This document shows, one piece after another, positions 28,801-40,800 of a DNA stretch of 64,000 bases. The notes under the pieces are model-generated. The model was not told the origin of the DNA and ran no database searches. It worked only from the letters and a program-made list of their open reading frames with translations. The translations under genes were made by a program, and so were the position numbers. Where the stretch lies: NCBI GenBank assembly GCA_032622095.1, contig CP136068.1, positions 122,083,989 to 122,147,988 of the forward strand. Reading direction: 5' to 3'. Origin of the DNA: Siphonodentalium dalli (lineage: Eukaryota > Mollusca > Scaphopoda > Gadilida > Siphonodentaliidae). Position 1 is the first letter of the stretch, and the number at the start of each line of letters is the position of its first letter.

Positions 28801-31800
28801 ATTTGAAAATGTTATACAATACTGAATAAGACTAATGTCACATGATGAAATTTAAAAAATGATCTGAATAAAAAAATATTAAAACAAAAAAAAAACTATT
28901 ATTAGGCCATCACGACCACTAGGCACCTGAGAGCAGTCCGCGTTCCCAGCGGAATACCCACCGCGATCCGATTCTAAGAAATGAAGGTGCGCCTTCTACA
29001 ACCGAAATCAGTTCAAATGATGTACAATGTAGTCAGATGATGAACACAGGTAAATTTTCACGGTCACCATACGGAATATTCAGGTCTGAGCCTCTGCCCC
29101 CCCAAACATGCAGCAGAACGACCTAGGTGTGTGATAGGTCAGTTAGTGTGAAGCATGCAGCAAACTAGGGGAAGACCCGCTCTAAAAATGGCTCCCCTAG
29201 GAAGGAAACGAATGAAATTATCATCCTCCTAGTAAAGGATACACATCCCTTTTATAATGTTGTTTTATTTTAATATGAAGAGCCAAGATAGAGAGGAACT
29301 CCCCCTACCTAAGTGGTCCTGCTTATGGCATGTTTAAGGAAGAGAGGACAAACCCAGCATAGACCGAAATGCGCAGAGTTGGCAGCATGGTTTCAGTCCC
29401 TTACGATCGGGCATCTGGTGCCATGGGGATGGGATCCACTCGTACGGGGTGGTCCCCTGCCTGCGTCTTAGGAAAGGTCGGTAATGCTGGTCAATGAGCT
29501 TCCTCGAAAGCTTAGCTGGACAGCGCAAACGTATTTGCTGTTTTATTGTCTATGTGCCAGATAATCAAATTGATATGGGCAATAGAAGTATGAAGAGCCA
29601 TGCTGATGGACTCTTGTCGGAAAGGCTATTGGCAGTGGTCGTGGGACATGTGACAATATAAATGCTTTCCATGTAAATATGCTTCATTCGTGTGTGAAGT
29701 CTATTCGCCATATCAACGGTATGAAAGGTCGGGGACACGTATATATTTGAAAATTCATTGAGACTCCAGCTAGTCCATGAATACCTTCAAAACTATGGGG
29801 TGCCGTTCCTCTATTTATCCCCTATTTAGAGATATCTCCAATTCATTTGGAGATATCTCCAATTCATTAGGAGATATCTCCAATTCATTAAGAGATATCT
29901 CCAATTGTTATGGAGATATCTCCAATTGCCAAGGAGATATCTCTTAATTCGCGAGGAGATATCTCTAAATCACAAGCAGATATCTCTTAATTCACGAGGA
30001 GATATCTCTTAGCCACGAGGAGATATCTCCTAGGCTGCTGAATTAAGAGATATCTCCTCGTTCACTAAGAGATATCTCCAAATGACTAAGAGATATCTCT
30101 TCGCGAATTAAGAGATATCTCCAATTCATTAGCAGATATCTCTTAATTCGCGAGGAGATATCTCTTAGTGGCATGATTTAGAGATATCTCTTAATTCGCG
30201 AGGAGATATCTCTAAATCGCTAGGAGATATCTCTTAATTCACGAGGAGATATCTCTTAGCCACGAGGAGATATCTCTTAGTACTGCTGAATTGGAGATAT
30301 CTCTTCGTGATCGAGGAGATATCTCTTATTCAGTTTTGGGTCAGAGAACATTAAGAATTTCTCCCCCAGCAAGTGTTTTTTTTTGCCAGCCATTGTGAAT
30401 ATTTTATGGGTTCATTTCGTTATGGCAGAAGGGCGAGTACACGATATATTGGTGCATGTGCAACAGAACCTATTAAATGGACAGAGTATAATGATTTGGA
30501 CTGTAGCAGAATATATATTTTATTTACCGCTTGGATTTGGGGAGAATATCATTAGTCCGTCTATATAAGGCAGATGCTGTGTTCGTATCATCGTTGGGCT
30601 CCACGGTCAATTTGGCTTCCCATATGCATGCAGGTGTTTGATGATCCAAATCAATTATATCATATTGTCAAATAACTTTTTCACTAGATCCATGATTATA
30701 TAACGAAAACATTATATTTATGCATGGCAATGTTGCCTTACAGCTTTGCCATCAACACCAGTTCTCAGTTCACAAAATCCATGTTTATTCTTCACAAATC
30801 AGTAGTGCATCGACGGCATCTTTGGTCCCTGAATTATTCTCCACGTAATTGACATAGCTAAAATAACCAAGGGACATCTGGCGACATAAGAGTTTCTGTG
30901 GCATCACGTTCCCTACAGGGCCTGTATACATGTTCTCGTGTTTTTTGCATGCACCTATACATTGTATCTATAGTACTATATCACTTGACACTATAGTAAC
31001 ACTGTTCGAATTTTGTGAATCCAGTCGTATTTTTCGATTTGATAACACATCATTTGACAGTCATTTTCGTTTTGTCTGACGTCTATACAAATATGTCATA
31101 ATGTGACAGGAATTGGGTCCGGGAACTCCTTAGTGGGGCTAAGGACACGCACAAAATACTTGCTGCATATATATGTCCAATTTTAACGGTATCAACAGTT
31201 AATTTCTCACTTCAGCAACAACTAATTAATCCATAAATACATATTTTATCTGTTTGATTTTAGCTTAGGAAATGGCGTCAAAGTTACATTTTCCAAGTGA
31301 TTTTCTCCACATTTCTTACTGCCATTGTTTTATGGTATGACATGTTTACATTGCGCAAGGTAGGGCAACGTATTCTAATACCCGGAGAATGTCCGACCCT
31401 CTGTTTATAAACAACGGCACGTGCTCTCGCTGTTCTATAAATAGCATCATTGAGTGCTATTGAGCTAGGGATCCTTCATTTTAAGCCTGTTCCAGTCAAC
31501 ACTGTCGAATTGGAGATATCTCTTAGCGGCCGAAGAGATATTTCTTAATTCAGCAGTACTAAGAGATATCTCCTCGTGGCTAAGAGATATCTCCTCGCTA
31601 ATTAAGAGATATCTCTAAATCACTAAGAGATATCTCCTCGCGAATTAAGAGATATCTCTAAATCATACCACTAAGAGATATCTCCTCGTGAATTAAGAGA
31701 TATCTGCTAATGAATTGGAGATATCTCTTAATTCGCGAGGAGATATCTCTTAGTGATTTAGAGATATCTCTTAATTCGCGAGGAGATATCTCCTCGATCA

Positions 31801-34800
31801 TGTCGATTAAGAGATATCTCTAAATTGCTAGCAGATATCTCTTAATTCGCGAGGAGATATCTCTAAATCGCTAGGAGATATCTCTTAATTCACGAGGAGA
31901 TATCTCTTAGCCACGAGGAGATATCTGCAAATAGGGGATAAATAGAGGAACGGCGCCCCATACAAAACACCTACCATGCCCTTTATGAACAATGCATGCT
32001 GTATTGGATGTACAGCCTGTTCTTGTACCAAGCTCACATTTGATATGGTTACTTGTCATAAATAATGTCTCCCCCCCACCTTCCTCGTCTTGGAATACCA
32101 CTGCTATTATATCGTTATTCATTGGGGAACGTCATCCAGGCCACGGTCGCCAGTTATTGACAGTGGGCCTCAATTATGTTTGTATTCCGGAAGGAGACAC
32201 CATTTAGTCGAGAAACAACCCAGCAATTTTGAAAGGATGGGTTAATTTTGCCAAATTTGGATACAATTCAGAATAATAACTAAAATCTGGAATTGAGACA
32301 ATAGTGAAACTGTCATCACGATTAATTTTAGTGTCATGCTTGCAATCATTAAATGCTAGCAGTTCAAAATTTGACAGTGAAGTTGAAGCACTGTACGAGA
32401 ATCGAATCATGTACTCAACAGAATTCTGACTCCTGTCAGATGTCAATCCCTGTCTGAAATTAATGACACTAACGAATCTTAGTACCACGACAGTCGTTAT
32501 TTTTCTGATATTGATAAACTGTAGTCAACTTCAAGCGTCGACAAACACATCTAAATCATAGGAGACATGTGTGACAGTATTGAAACAGAAAACACAAAGT
32601 ATTTTGTGAAAGCATGTTGTTTTGATGAGTTCTAGTGACTTCAGTAGTGTTCTGCAACATGCACCCACCTAGGTGTGTACATGGGTCAGCCATTAAGTTT
32701 TAATTGTCCACACCCGATCGCACAGCGTAGTGCACCCACGACAACATACCTGAACAAGTGTTGTAATGGGGAAAGTCGGCATTTGCATTCGGATTTTATT
32801 CAGTAATCTCGAATGGGACTTGTTAGCCTGACAAACTTGGTATCGGACCGAGTTCTGATTTCTGTAAGAATACCCTGACCAGGGTGCGATCCCCGGTACG
32901 CTAGCACATGGCTGAGATTGTTACATTGAAGGTGATGCTCCGTTACGAGAATCAAACCATGAACAGAATTATAACACTTGTCCAATATCAATCTCTGTCA
33001 ATTTATTAAAGTAATAATGACCCTTCTGTTATTCTTAGGTATCTGTTTTTACATTGATAAACCAAGATGTAATCAACTTTAAGTTCAAATGTGACCAACA
33101 CATCTGGATCAGTTGTATTGAACCATAAAACAACAAAGTATTATGAGAAAGAATATTGTTCATAACATTATGATAGATAGCGTCAGTAGCGATGGTAATT
33201 ATTGCTAAATAAATGTCCACGCGTAAATAAATTCCCACGAAATTAGGAGACTTCCGGTAGCGAATCACGTGGCATTTTTTATATCTGACAAATTATATCA
33301 TACCTTATAGGTTCTATAATAATTACATAGATGAATTGCTCACAATAATCTATGCGCCTCGTAAGGCCTTGAAATGGCGGCTGATTATGGCGAAATGTCG
33401 AATTTCATATTCGAAAATTTTTAAGTCCACCGCCTGTTCGAAAACACGGAAAATTGTATTGTTTGAAGCGAAACGGTCCGTGAATTCGAAACAATAATTC
33501 TAAAAACTAACGCGTAGGCGACCAGTAATTATTGTATCGATAAATTGAATTTGTTGTCAAGATGTTAAACGACAAATTCGGAACAATACTCCCTTTAGAT
33601 CCGTTCGGTTTCGTAGCAGAAAATAAACTGACGAGATTCAATCGGTTATATTGGGACTGCGCATGCGTGACTGATTCCGAGCAAGCCACTGAAGACCGTG
33701 AGGGATCGTAGGCGACCACAAAAAGTTAACCCCTTTTCTACTATGGTTTACAAACGCAGGACAAATATCCATATAGTTCAGTGTGAACGGCTTCCTTTAG
33801 CGGAAATATAGGGTGTGCCCTTTGTAGAATGAGGTCCCCAGAGGGTAAATTTAGTGATGCTATCCCGCGCAGTGTGGTTAGCATCACCAAATTCACCCTC
33901 TGGGGACTTCATTCGCCTAGGCCTCATCTTCTGGGAAGTATCTATAGTCTCAAATTAACATTGGTTTTAGTTACATTTTTCCTTCTGGGAAGGTTCTATA
34001 TCCCCTACTTTGCAGAATATAAAATGCATAATCGAGGTGACTGGGGAACTTCAATTGAATGAGGAACCCAGAGGATGAATTTGGTGATGCTAGCCCACCA
34101 TTCGGAACAGCCTCACTAAATTCAACCTCTGGGGACATCATTCTGCAAATGTCAGACACGCTATTTCAAGGCTTGACTGACTAACATATGGTCTGCAGTA
34201 TCAGTACAAATCATCATAGCAACACTATCTCAATGAAACAATGTAGAATAAAATGCATGGCTTTTAACCCTTTACCCAACAAACCGGCCAAAACCGGCCA
34301 AATAAAGCTTCAACAGCCTAAAATATCTTCGGTCTGTCTCAATAGAACCATACAAATATGGATATCATTGGAACCGGCTCCTTGACCACATTGTGATAGT
34401 TACAGTTATGCCCTGTGCCAATGCATTCTCTTATATATGCGAGTCGACCATAGGTCGCCTCGCATATATAAGAGAATGCATTGGCCTAAAAAAACAACTT
34501 TTTTTAACACTTTTTCTTACATTCTTTAACAATTTTATAATTTGTAATGTGTTAAGCCAATGTATTCTCTTATATATGCGAGGCGACCTATGGTCGACTC
34601 GCATATATAAGAGAATGCATTGGCACAGGGCCCTTCTGTTGGGTAAAGGGTTAACGATGTCAACTGTGCAATGTTTCAAATATTGGGTAACTTTCCCAAA
34701 ATTCCAATGAAATGACTAATGTGGAAAGTCCAAAACCAAGAATTCATTGTAAATGAATTGTAAAGTTGATAATTCATAAATTGGTGAGAATTAAGTAAAT

Positions 34801-37800
34801 TTATCAGCCATTACCCTCTTACCTTTTCAAAATGAGAGTGAAACTGCCAAAATAGGTCAGCAACATCATCAACAGGTAGGCCAGTGGTATATGATAGTCA
34901 CCAAAGGAACCGTAGCTGCCATAAAATATCCATAACTGAGTCAGCACACCCTGTACATAATCAAAAGAATAAGCACAGTTTAAAGGCATTCGAAATGTGA
35001 ATAGAAAGTTCGCCAATCGACTAATAAATACCCAAAATAATCGACTCCTTAACCACAGAAGAATTATGGGTAATTTTTCAGGATTTAGTCGGAAATTTGG
35101 CTTGTTGCCATTCATCGGAAAGCTCTTACTGTAGCAACTAGTGCAAATGATACCATACCAGTATTTATTAATTAGATTTGACATTTTTGACCAGAATGGC
35201 CTGTTATTGAACTATGTGATTATTGCTTCAATTTGCCCTTAAACTGAGTAGTATTATTTGACAACATCACCAATCCGAGTAATATCATTTTACAACATCA
35301 CAAATCCGAGTATTATGGTTTTACGAGATGCGGTAAATCTATGTCACTGCTAAATATGTGATGGTATCGATTTTTGTGATGTCACTCATTTTAAAGTGAT
35401 CCATCAACCCCCCCCCCCCCCCCCCCCCTCACCTGCTGATTTGTTGTCTTTGGCACACTCACCTCAGGGGAACTACTCCCTCCATCCTATATTTCGTGAA
35501 TAGTACAGTAATGCCCTAAATAAAAGACTCCTTAACCACAGCAGAATTATGGATAATTTGTCAGGATCTAGTCAGAAATATGGCTTGTTACCATTAATTG
35601 GAAAGCTCTCAGTGACAGCTTTCTGATGAATTGCAATAAGCCATATTTCCGACTAAATCCTGAAAATTTACCCATAATTCTGCTGTGGTTAAGGGGTCAA
35701 TTATTAAGGGCATTACTGTACTATTCACAAAATATTGGATGGAGGGAGTAGTTCCCCCGAAGTGAGTGTGCCAAAGAATCATCAAATCAGCAGTTGGGGG
35801 GGGGGGGGGGGGGGGGGGGGTGATGGATCACTTGAGTGTCCGTCCCAAGCCAACGACTTACAGCAACTCATATTTATATCACGAAGCAATTCTTACCTTT
35901 CCATCAATTAGATTGATGAACTTGAATGGTTTGGATAATCTCTCGTAATTGTAGCTGATAGCTGTCGGGAGGATGACAAACGCCAGCCACACACATGACA
36001 AGAAAAGATTCAGAACAAGAATCCAGCGTATGAATACAAACATGGCGCCGATTCCTGATCCAAAGTTACCTGAAATAAAACATTTCCTCTAAATATGACA
36101 AATTATTTATCAAAAGCTGTTGAGCAACATGTCCACTAATAAAGGTGGCTTGTTTGGATTCTTGTACCGTATTAATCACACTGGAGATCCGTGAACTCGA
36201 TTACCGGTCAAGAACTCGAACAACGGTTAAGCACGACGGACGGTGAGTGTAATCTTTATGATATATACCCATGTGATGTGCCATAATTCAACTATTTTCT
36301 CAGTTCATTGTGTATATAGATAATGGTTCTGTGACATGATCGTTAAAACACCAATGTTTAATCAAATTTGTTTGTATATGGGCTGGTAAATGAAAAATAT
36401 TCCTCCGACTCGTCTAAACTTTCTGGTTCAATGGATCTTCACACGGTTGCCTGTTGACCTAGATAAAAACTGGCACCCATATCGGATAGCACAAACATCC
36501 CCCACGATATTCACATGCCCAGCGTTTCGCGTGAAAGCGGGTCACCGACAAAAACTGACATAATCAACTCGAGTGTTGAAGCTCGGAATGAACTCGCACA
36601 ACGGTTACTCAAAACTGGTCTAAACCACGCACAACGGTTATCGATACCACGCGCATAGGTTAAGCTACCGATATTCAGTGCTGCAAAGTAAATCATGCTG
36701 ACGAAATGTGATGGCTAAATGGTCTATGTTAGTTGAAACACCATCTATAACATATTGCATGTATTTTAGTGCGCAATCAACCGCCTATTGTTGTTATAAA
36801 CAATGCAATTTACATTAATTTTAATTTCTGTTTTTGAACAATGTTGCCATGATTTAATTTGAATTATGTTTCGTTCAGGCGTTCGCATACATTGTCTAAT
36901 TTCCTAATATTATATGTATTTACAGATACAGCTGTGATGATGCCACAAGATGGTGATTTCATAGACATTGGCACCAACCCACCAACCGTGCAGAATATAC
37001 AATACAACAGACCACCCGTTTCTCATGTCATGAGTGTGGCAAAAGCTATCAATGGAAGAGTTCGTTGCGTCGACATAAGATCAGTGCTGGATGTTTCCTT
37101 TCCAGATAGCCAATCCTTCCAGTGTTGTCATACAAAGAGTAAAATCCAAGATGGCTGCTGGCGGTCATGTTTTTTGGCCGAATGACCCAAAAATGACTCT
37201 TTCCCATCTACATGTCATTGTTAACATCCATGAAATTTTTTATGATGATCCGACCAAAGGTACGACCTGTAGCCCGTGTCAAAGGATTTAGTCATGCAAA
37301 GAGTAAAATCTAAGATGGCTGCCGGTGGCCATGTTTTTTGGCCGAATGACCCCAAAATTACTCGTTCCCATCTACATGTCAATATTAACATCCATGACAA
37401 ATTTCATGACAATAAAACGAACAGTACGGCCTGTAGCCCGTGCTAATGGATTGAATTTTGAAATGCAAGATGGCCACTGGCGGCCATGTTTTTTTTCCGA
37501 ATGACCCCAAAATGACTCGTTCCCATCTACATGTCAATGTCAACATCCATGACAAATTTCATAATAATCGGACCAAAGGTACGAACTGTAGCCCGTGCTA
37601 AAGGAAATTGTTGACGCATCACGCACACACACATGGACGATGGATACCAAGCCATGGCAATAGCTCAAACTTTACAAAGTAAAGTTGAGCTAAAAAGTAT
37701 GGTGTTATATCTGAATTTCTATAGAAGGTTTAAAATTCATCAGAGAATTATTTTCCACAGAAATTCAATTTGTCCCCTTAATGACTAACTATAGCTACTC

Positions 37801-40800
37801 AAATTATAGAACTTAAATAGTAGCATGCGTTGAAAACTGGCAACACAAAGTTATTTACTGCAAAAGTCACTTCTTAACCCTTTACCCAACAAAATGGCCA
37901 AAAACGCCCAAATAAAGCTTCAACAGCCTAAAATATCTTCGGTCTGTCTCAATAACACCATACAAATATGGATATCATTGGAACCGGTTCATTGACCACA
38001 TTGTGATGGTTACAGTTATGCCCTGTGACCCGCCATATCAAATACAGTCGGAAGTCGGGATTTTTTTTACCCTGTGCCAATGCATTCTCTTATATATGTG
38101 AGTCGACCATAGGTCGCCTCGCATATATAAGAGAATGCATTGGCTTACAAAAATTTTATCATGTTTTTTAAATAAATGTTTCTTACAATTTTTAGGACAT
38201 AAAATAAAAAAAACATCCATTATCCTGCAGGGAGCCCCACACATATATAGAAGCACATAGAAGAGTGTTGTCTGCTCATGTTTGTCTGGGGCTCTGTATG
38301 GGTGAAATTATAAAATTGTTAAAGAATACAAGAACAAATTATTAAAATTGTAAAAAATTGTTAAGCCAATACATTCTCTTATATATGCGAGGCGACCTAT
38401 GGTCGACTCGCATATATAAGAGAATGTATTGGCACAGGGTAAAAAAATCCCGACTTCCGACTGGATTTGATATGGCGGGTCACATATTAGTGATGGTTAT
38501 TTCAATTTTTCTTTACATTGACATGTTTCCAGTATTTTGCAAATTGAGTATCTGTAGTCCTTAATATGACACGTTGATGCTATATGGTAGAACCTCAGAC
38601 AGATGATGGACTTATCATTAGCAAAGATTTGCAATTAAATTAAATTAAATGATCATTGGCCCAGTGTGGAATTTATTCACGAAGAGAAAAACAACAAAAA
38701 TTAGCTTGATATGCTAAGTCTAGACTCACGGGAAGGGGTGCGAGGGAAGAAAGGCAAGCTCTTGAAGATTTTAAACACACATTTCTCTGATTCCACTCAT
38801 TTATTACTTAAGAAATAAATGTTGATTTGTTGCGTTCCAAGGAGTATGGATGCAAGTTGGTCTGACATTTTGTGTGGGACTTGAAAATGGTTCCATACAT
38901 AATGAAAGTAGTTCAACTTGGAGAAGGGATAATGACATACATTACAGTCATTGGAGCAATAAAATGCAGAAAGTTTAAATGTTTAAAGGGGTACTGTACA
39001 CCAATTTCAATAAATTCCCGGTGACAATAGCGATCTAATATGAATATTATATTATAAAATAACTAATTTGAGTCGATGATGTCTACTCAAAACGTTCTGG
39101 TTAATAACAGGCTATCGTAAAAGTAAAATTGAATTATTTAATATAAATTCATTTATGACTGGAGTCATAAAATGGTGAATTATGCCATTACGAGTTACCG
39201 TTCTTGAAATCGCATCTGCTGCGTGTCTTTTATTGACGACCGTTCGCGAACATTATTGAGTTGCAAACAAAACATGTTACCTGCAAAAGGAAGGCCCGTT
39301 ATAAACGATTCGGAAAAAAAGGAGAAAGAAACAAGAGTCATAAAGCATCAAGTACTTTTATAGGGAGTGAGATTGTTCGATGGAAGAGATTGAATGCATC
39401 AATCAAAGCTGTGAGCAATGAACTTCCGGTTCTTCCTGAGACCTGCGTCTTCTCCGGTGAAGGTCAAAAACATGGCGCGTAGTTTGAAATCGTAATATTT
39501 TTCTTTCCAAGATCAATGTGTACAGTACCCCTTTAAGCATTAGCAGAAGTCAACCTGAAGAGCTATATGACGTTTGAGATCAATTGGATGTAAAATGCTG
39601 GCTGTAGGGTGTGCTGAAGTATTTAGTCATGCAAAGATTAAAATGCAAAAAGGCTGTCGGCAGCCATTTTTTTTATCGAACATCTTTCAAATTCGATACC
39701 CCCATCTAGGAGTGATCCTGAAGATGCTTGTAAATTTTCAATATACATGTATTTCTCCAATAAATGTGGGCTGCATGATGTGGTGATATTTCAAATGTGA
39801 AATCCAAGATGGTCACTGGAGGCCATGTTTTTTAAACAAATATGGGAAATATTGATGGCTCCCATCTAGAGGTCAACCTGAACATCTAGATAAAGTTTGA
39901 TGATGATTGGATAAGGGATGTGGCATGTAGGATGTGCCGAAGGATTTAGTCATGCAAAGAGTAAAATTCAAGAAGGCCGCTGGCAGCATGTTTCTCAACG
40001 AAATTTGGAAAACTTTGATGGCTCCCATGTAGGGTCACTTCAAGGATGCACATGAAGTTTGGTGACAATTGGAAGAGGGATGTGCCCTCTAGGGTGCACC
40101 AAAGAATTTAGTCATGGATAGAGTAAAATCAAAATGTTTTTCATAAAATCGGGCTGTAGGGTGTGCCGGTGGTCATGTTTTTTAACAAACTATTGGAAAA
40201 CAAGAGGTGGCATCAGAGATGCTGTGTCTCGTTTTCAGTGGCTTACCGCCGGTGGCTACCGCCAATTGGTGTGCATCAGTATCGGTAGACTAATTAATAG
40301 GTAAAATCGAAAAATGACTAATTAAGGGCCATAACTCCATCAAATTTTATCGGGCCAGGCTGGTTTTCGAACTCGTCCGAAATATTCTTGGCAAGTATGT
40401 CTATTCCAAATTTTAAACAAATCGGAGGACGTTTGTTGAAGTTATCGCGCTAACGAGCTAAAAATTCACGAAAAAATGACTAATTAAGGGCCATAACTCT
40501 ATCAAATTTTATTGGGCCAGGCTGGTTTTCGAACTCGTCCAGGATATTATTGGAAGACACTTATATACCAAATTTTAGTTGAATCGGATGACGTTTGTTG
40601 AAGTTATCACGCTAACGAGCTCAAAATTCGTACAAAATGACTACTTAAGGACCATAACTCTATCAAATTTTATCGGACCGGGCCGGTTTTCTAACTCGTC
40701 CGAGGTATTCTTGGGAGACACCTATATATCAAAATTTCAATCAAATAGGATGATGTTTGTTAAATTATCGCGCTAACGAGCTGAAAATTTGTGAAAAAAT

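Larger units (their letters stand above)
29794..31962. mobile_element. 2.17-kb foldback element with GATATC tandem-repeat arms
   Basis: Outer inverted ends TATGGGGTGCCGTTCCTCTA and TAGAGGAACGGCGCCCCATA continue into ATTTATCCCCTATTT and its complement. Perfect 6-bp direct repeats CAAAAC flank it (29788-29793 and 31963-31968). The arms are tandem arrays (29826-30330 and 31505-31928) around a ~1.17-kb unique middle. The middle has only short ORFs (for example 30373-30555) and no transposase I recognise. Long, tandemly repeated arms are typical of Foldback-type DNA elements. Confidence 0.85.

Noticed and set aside
29826-31928. CRISPR-like look of regularly spaced GATATC units
   Set aside because: Units have no unique equal-length spacers, the remaining ~11 bp are themselves repeated, there is no cas gene, and the genome is eukaryotic. 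The inverted arms and target duplication point to a foldback element.
34393-34710. ORFs across palindrome cores (repeated peptide with [12 protein letters not shown], also at 7.3, 9.9 and 38 kb)
   Set aside because: The peptide recurs only because the hairpin DNA is repeated. It reads similarly on both strands, as expected from a palindrome, and has no start context.
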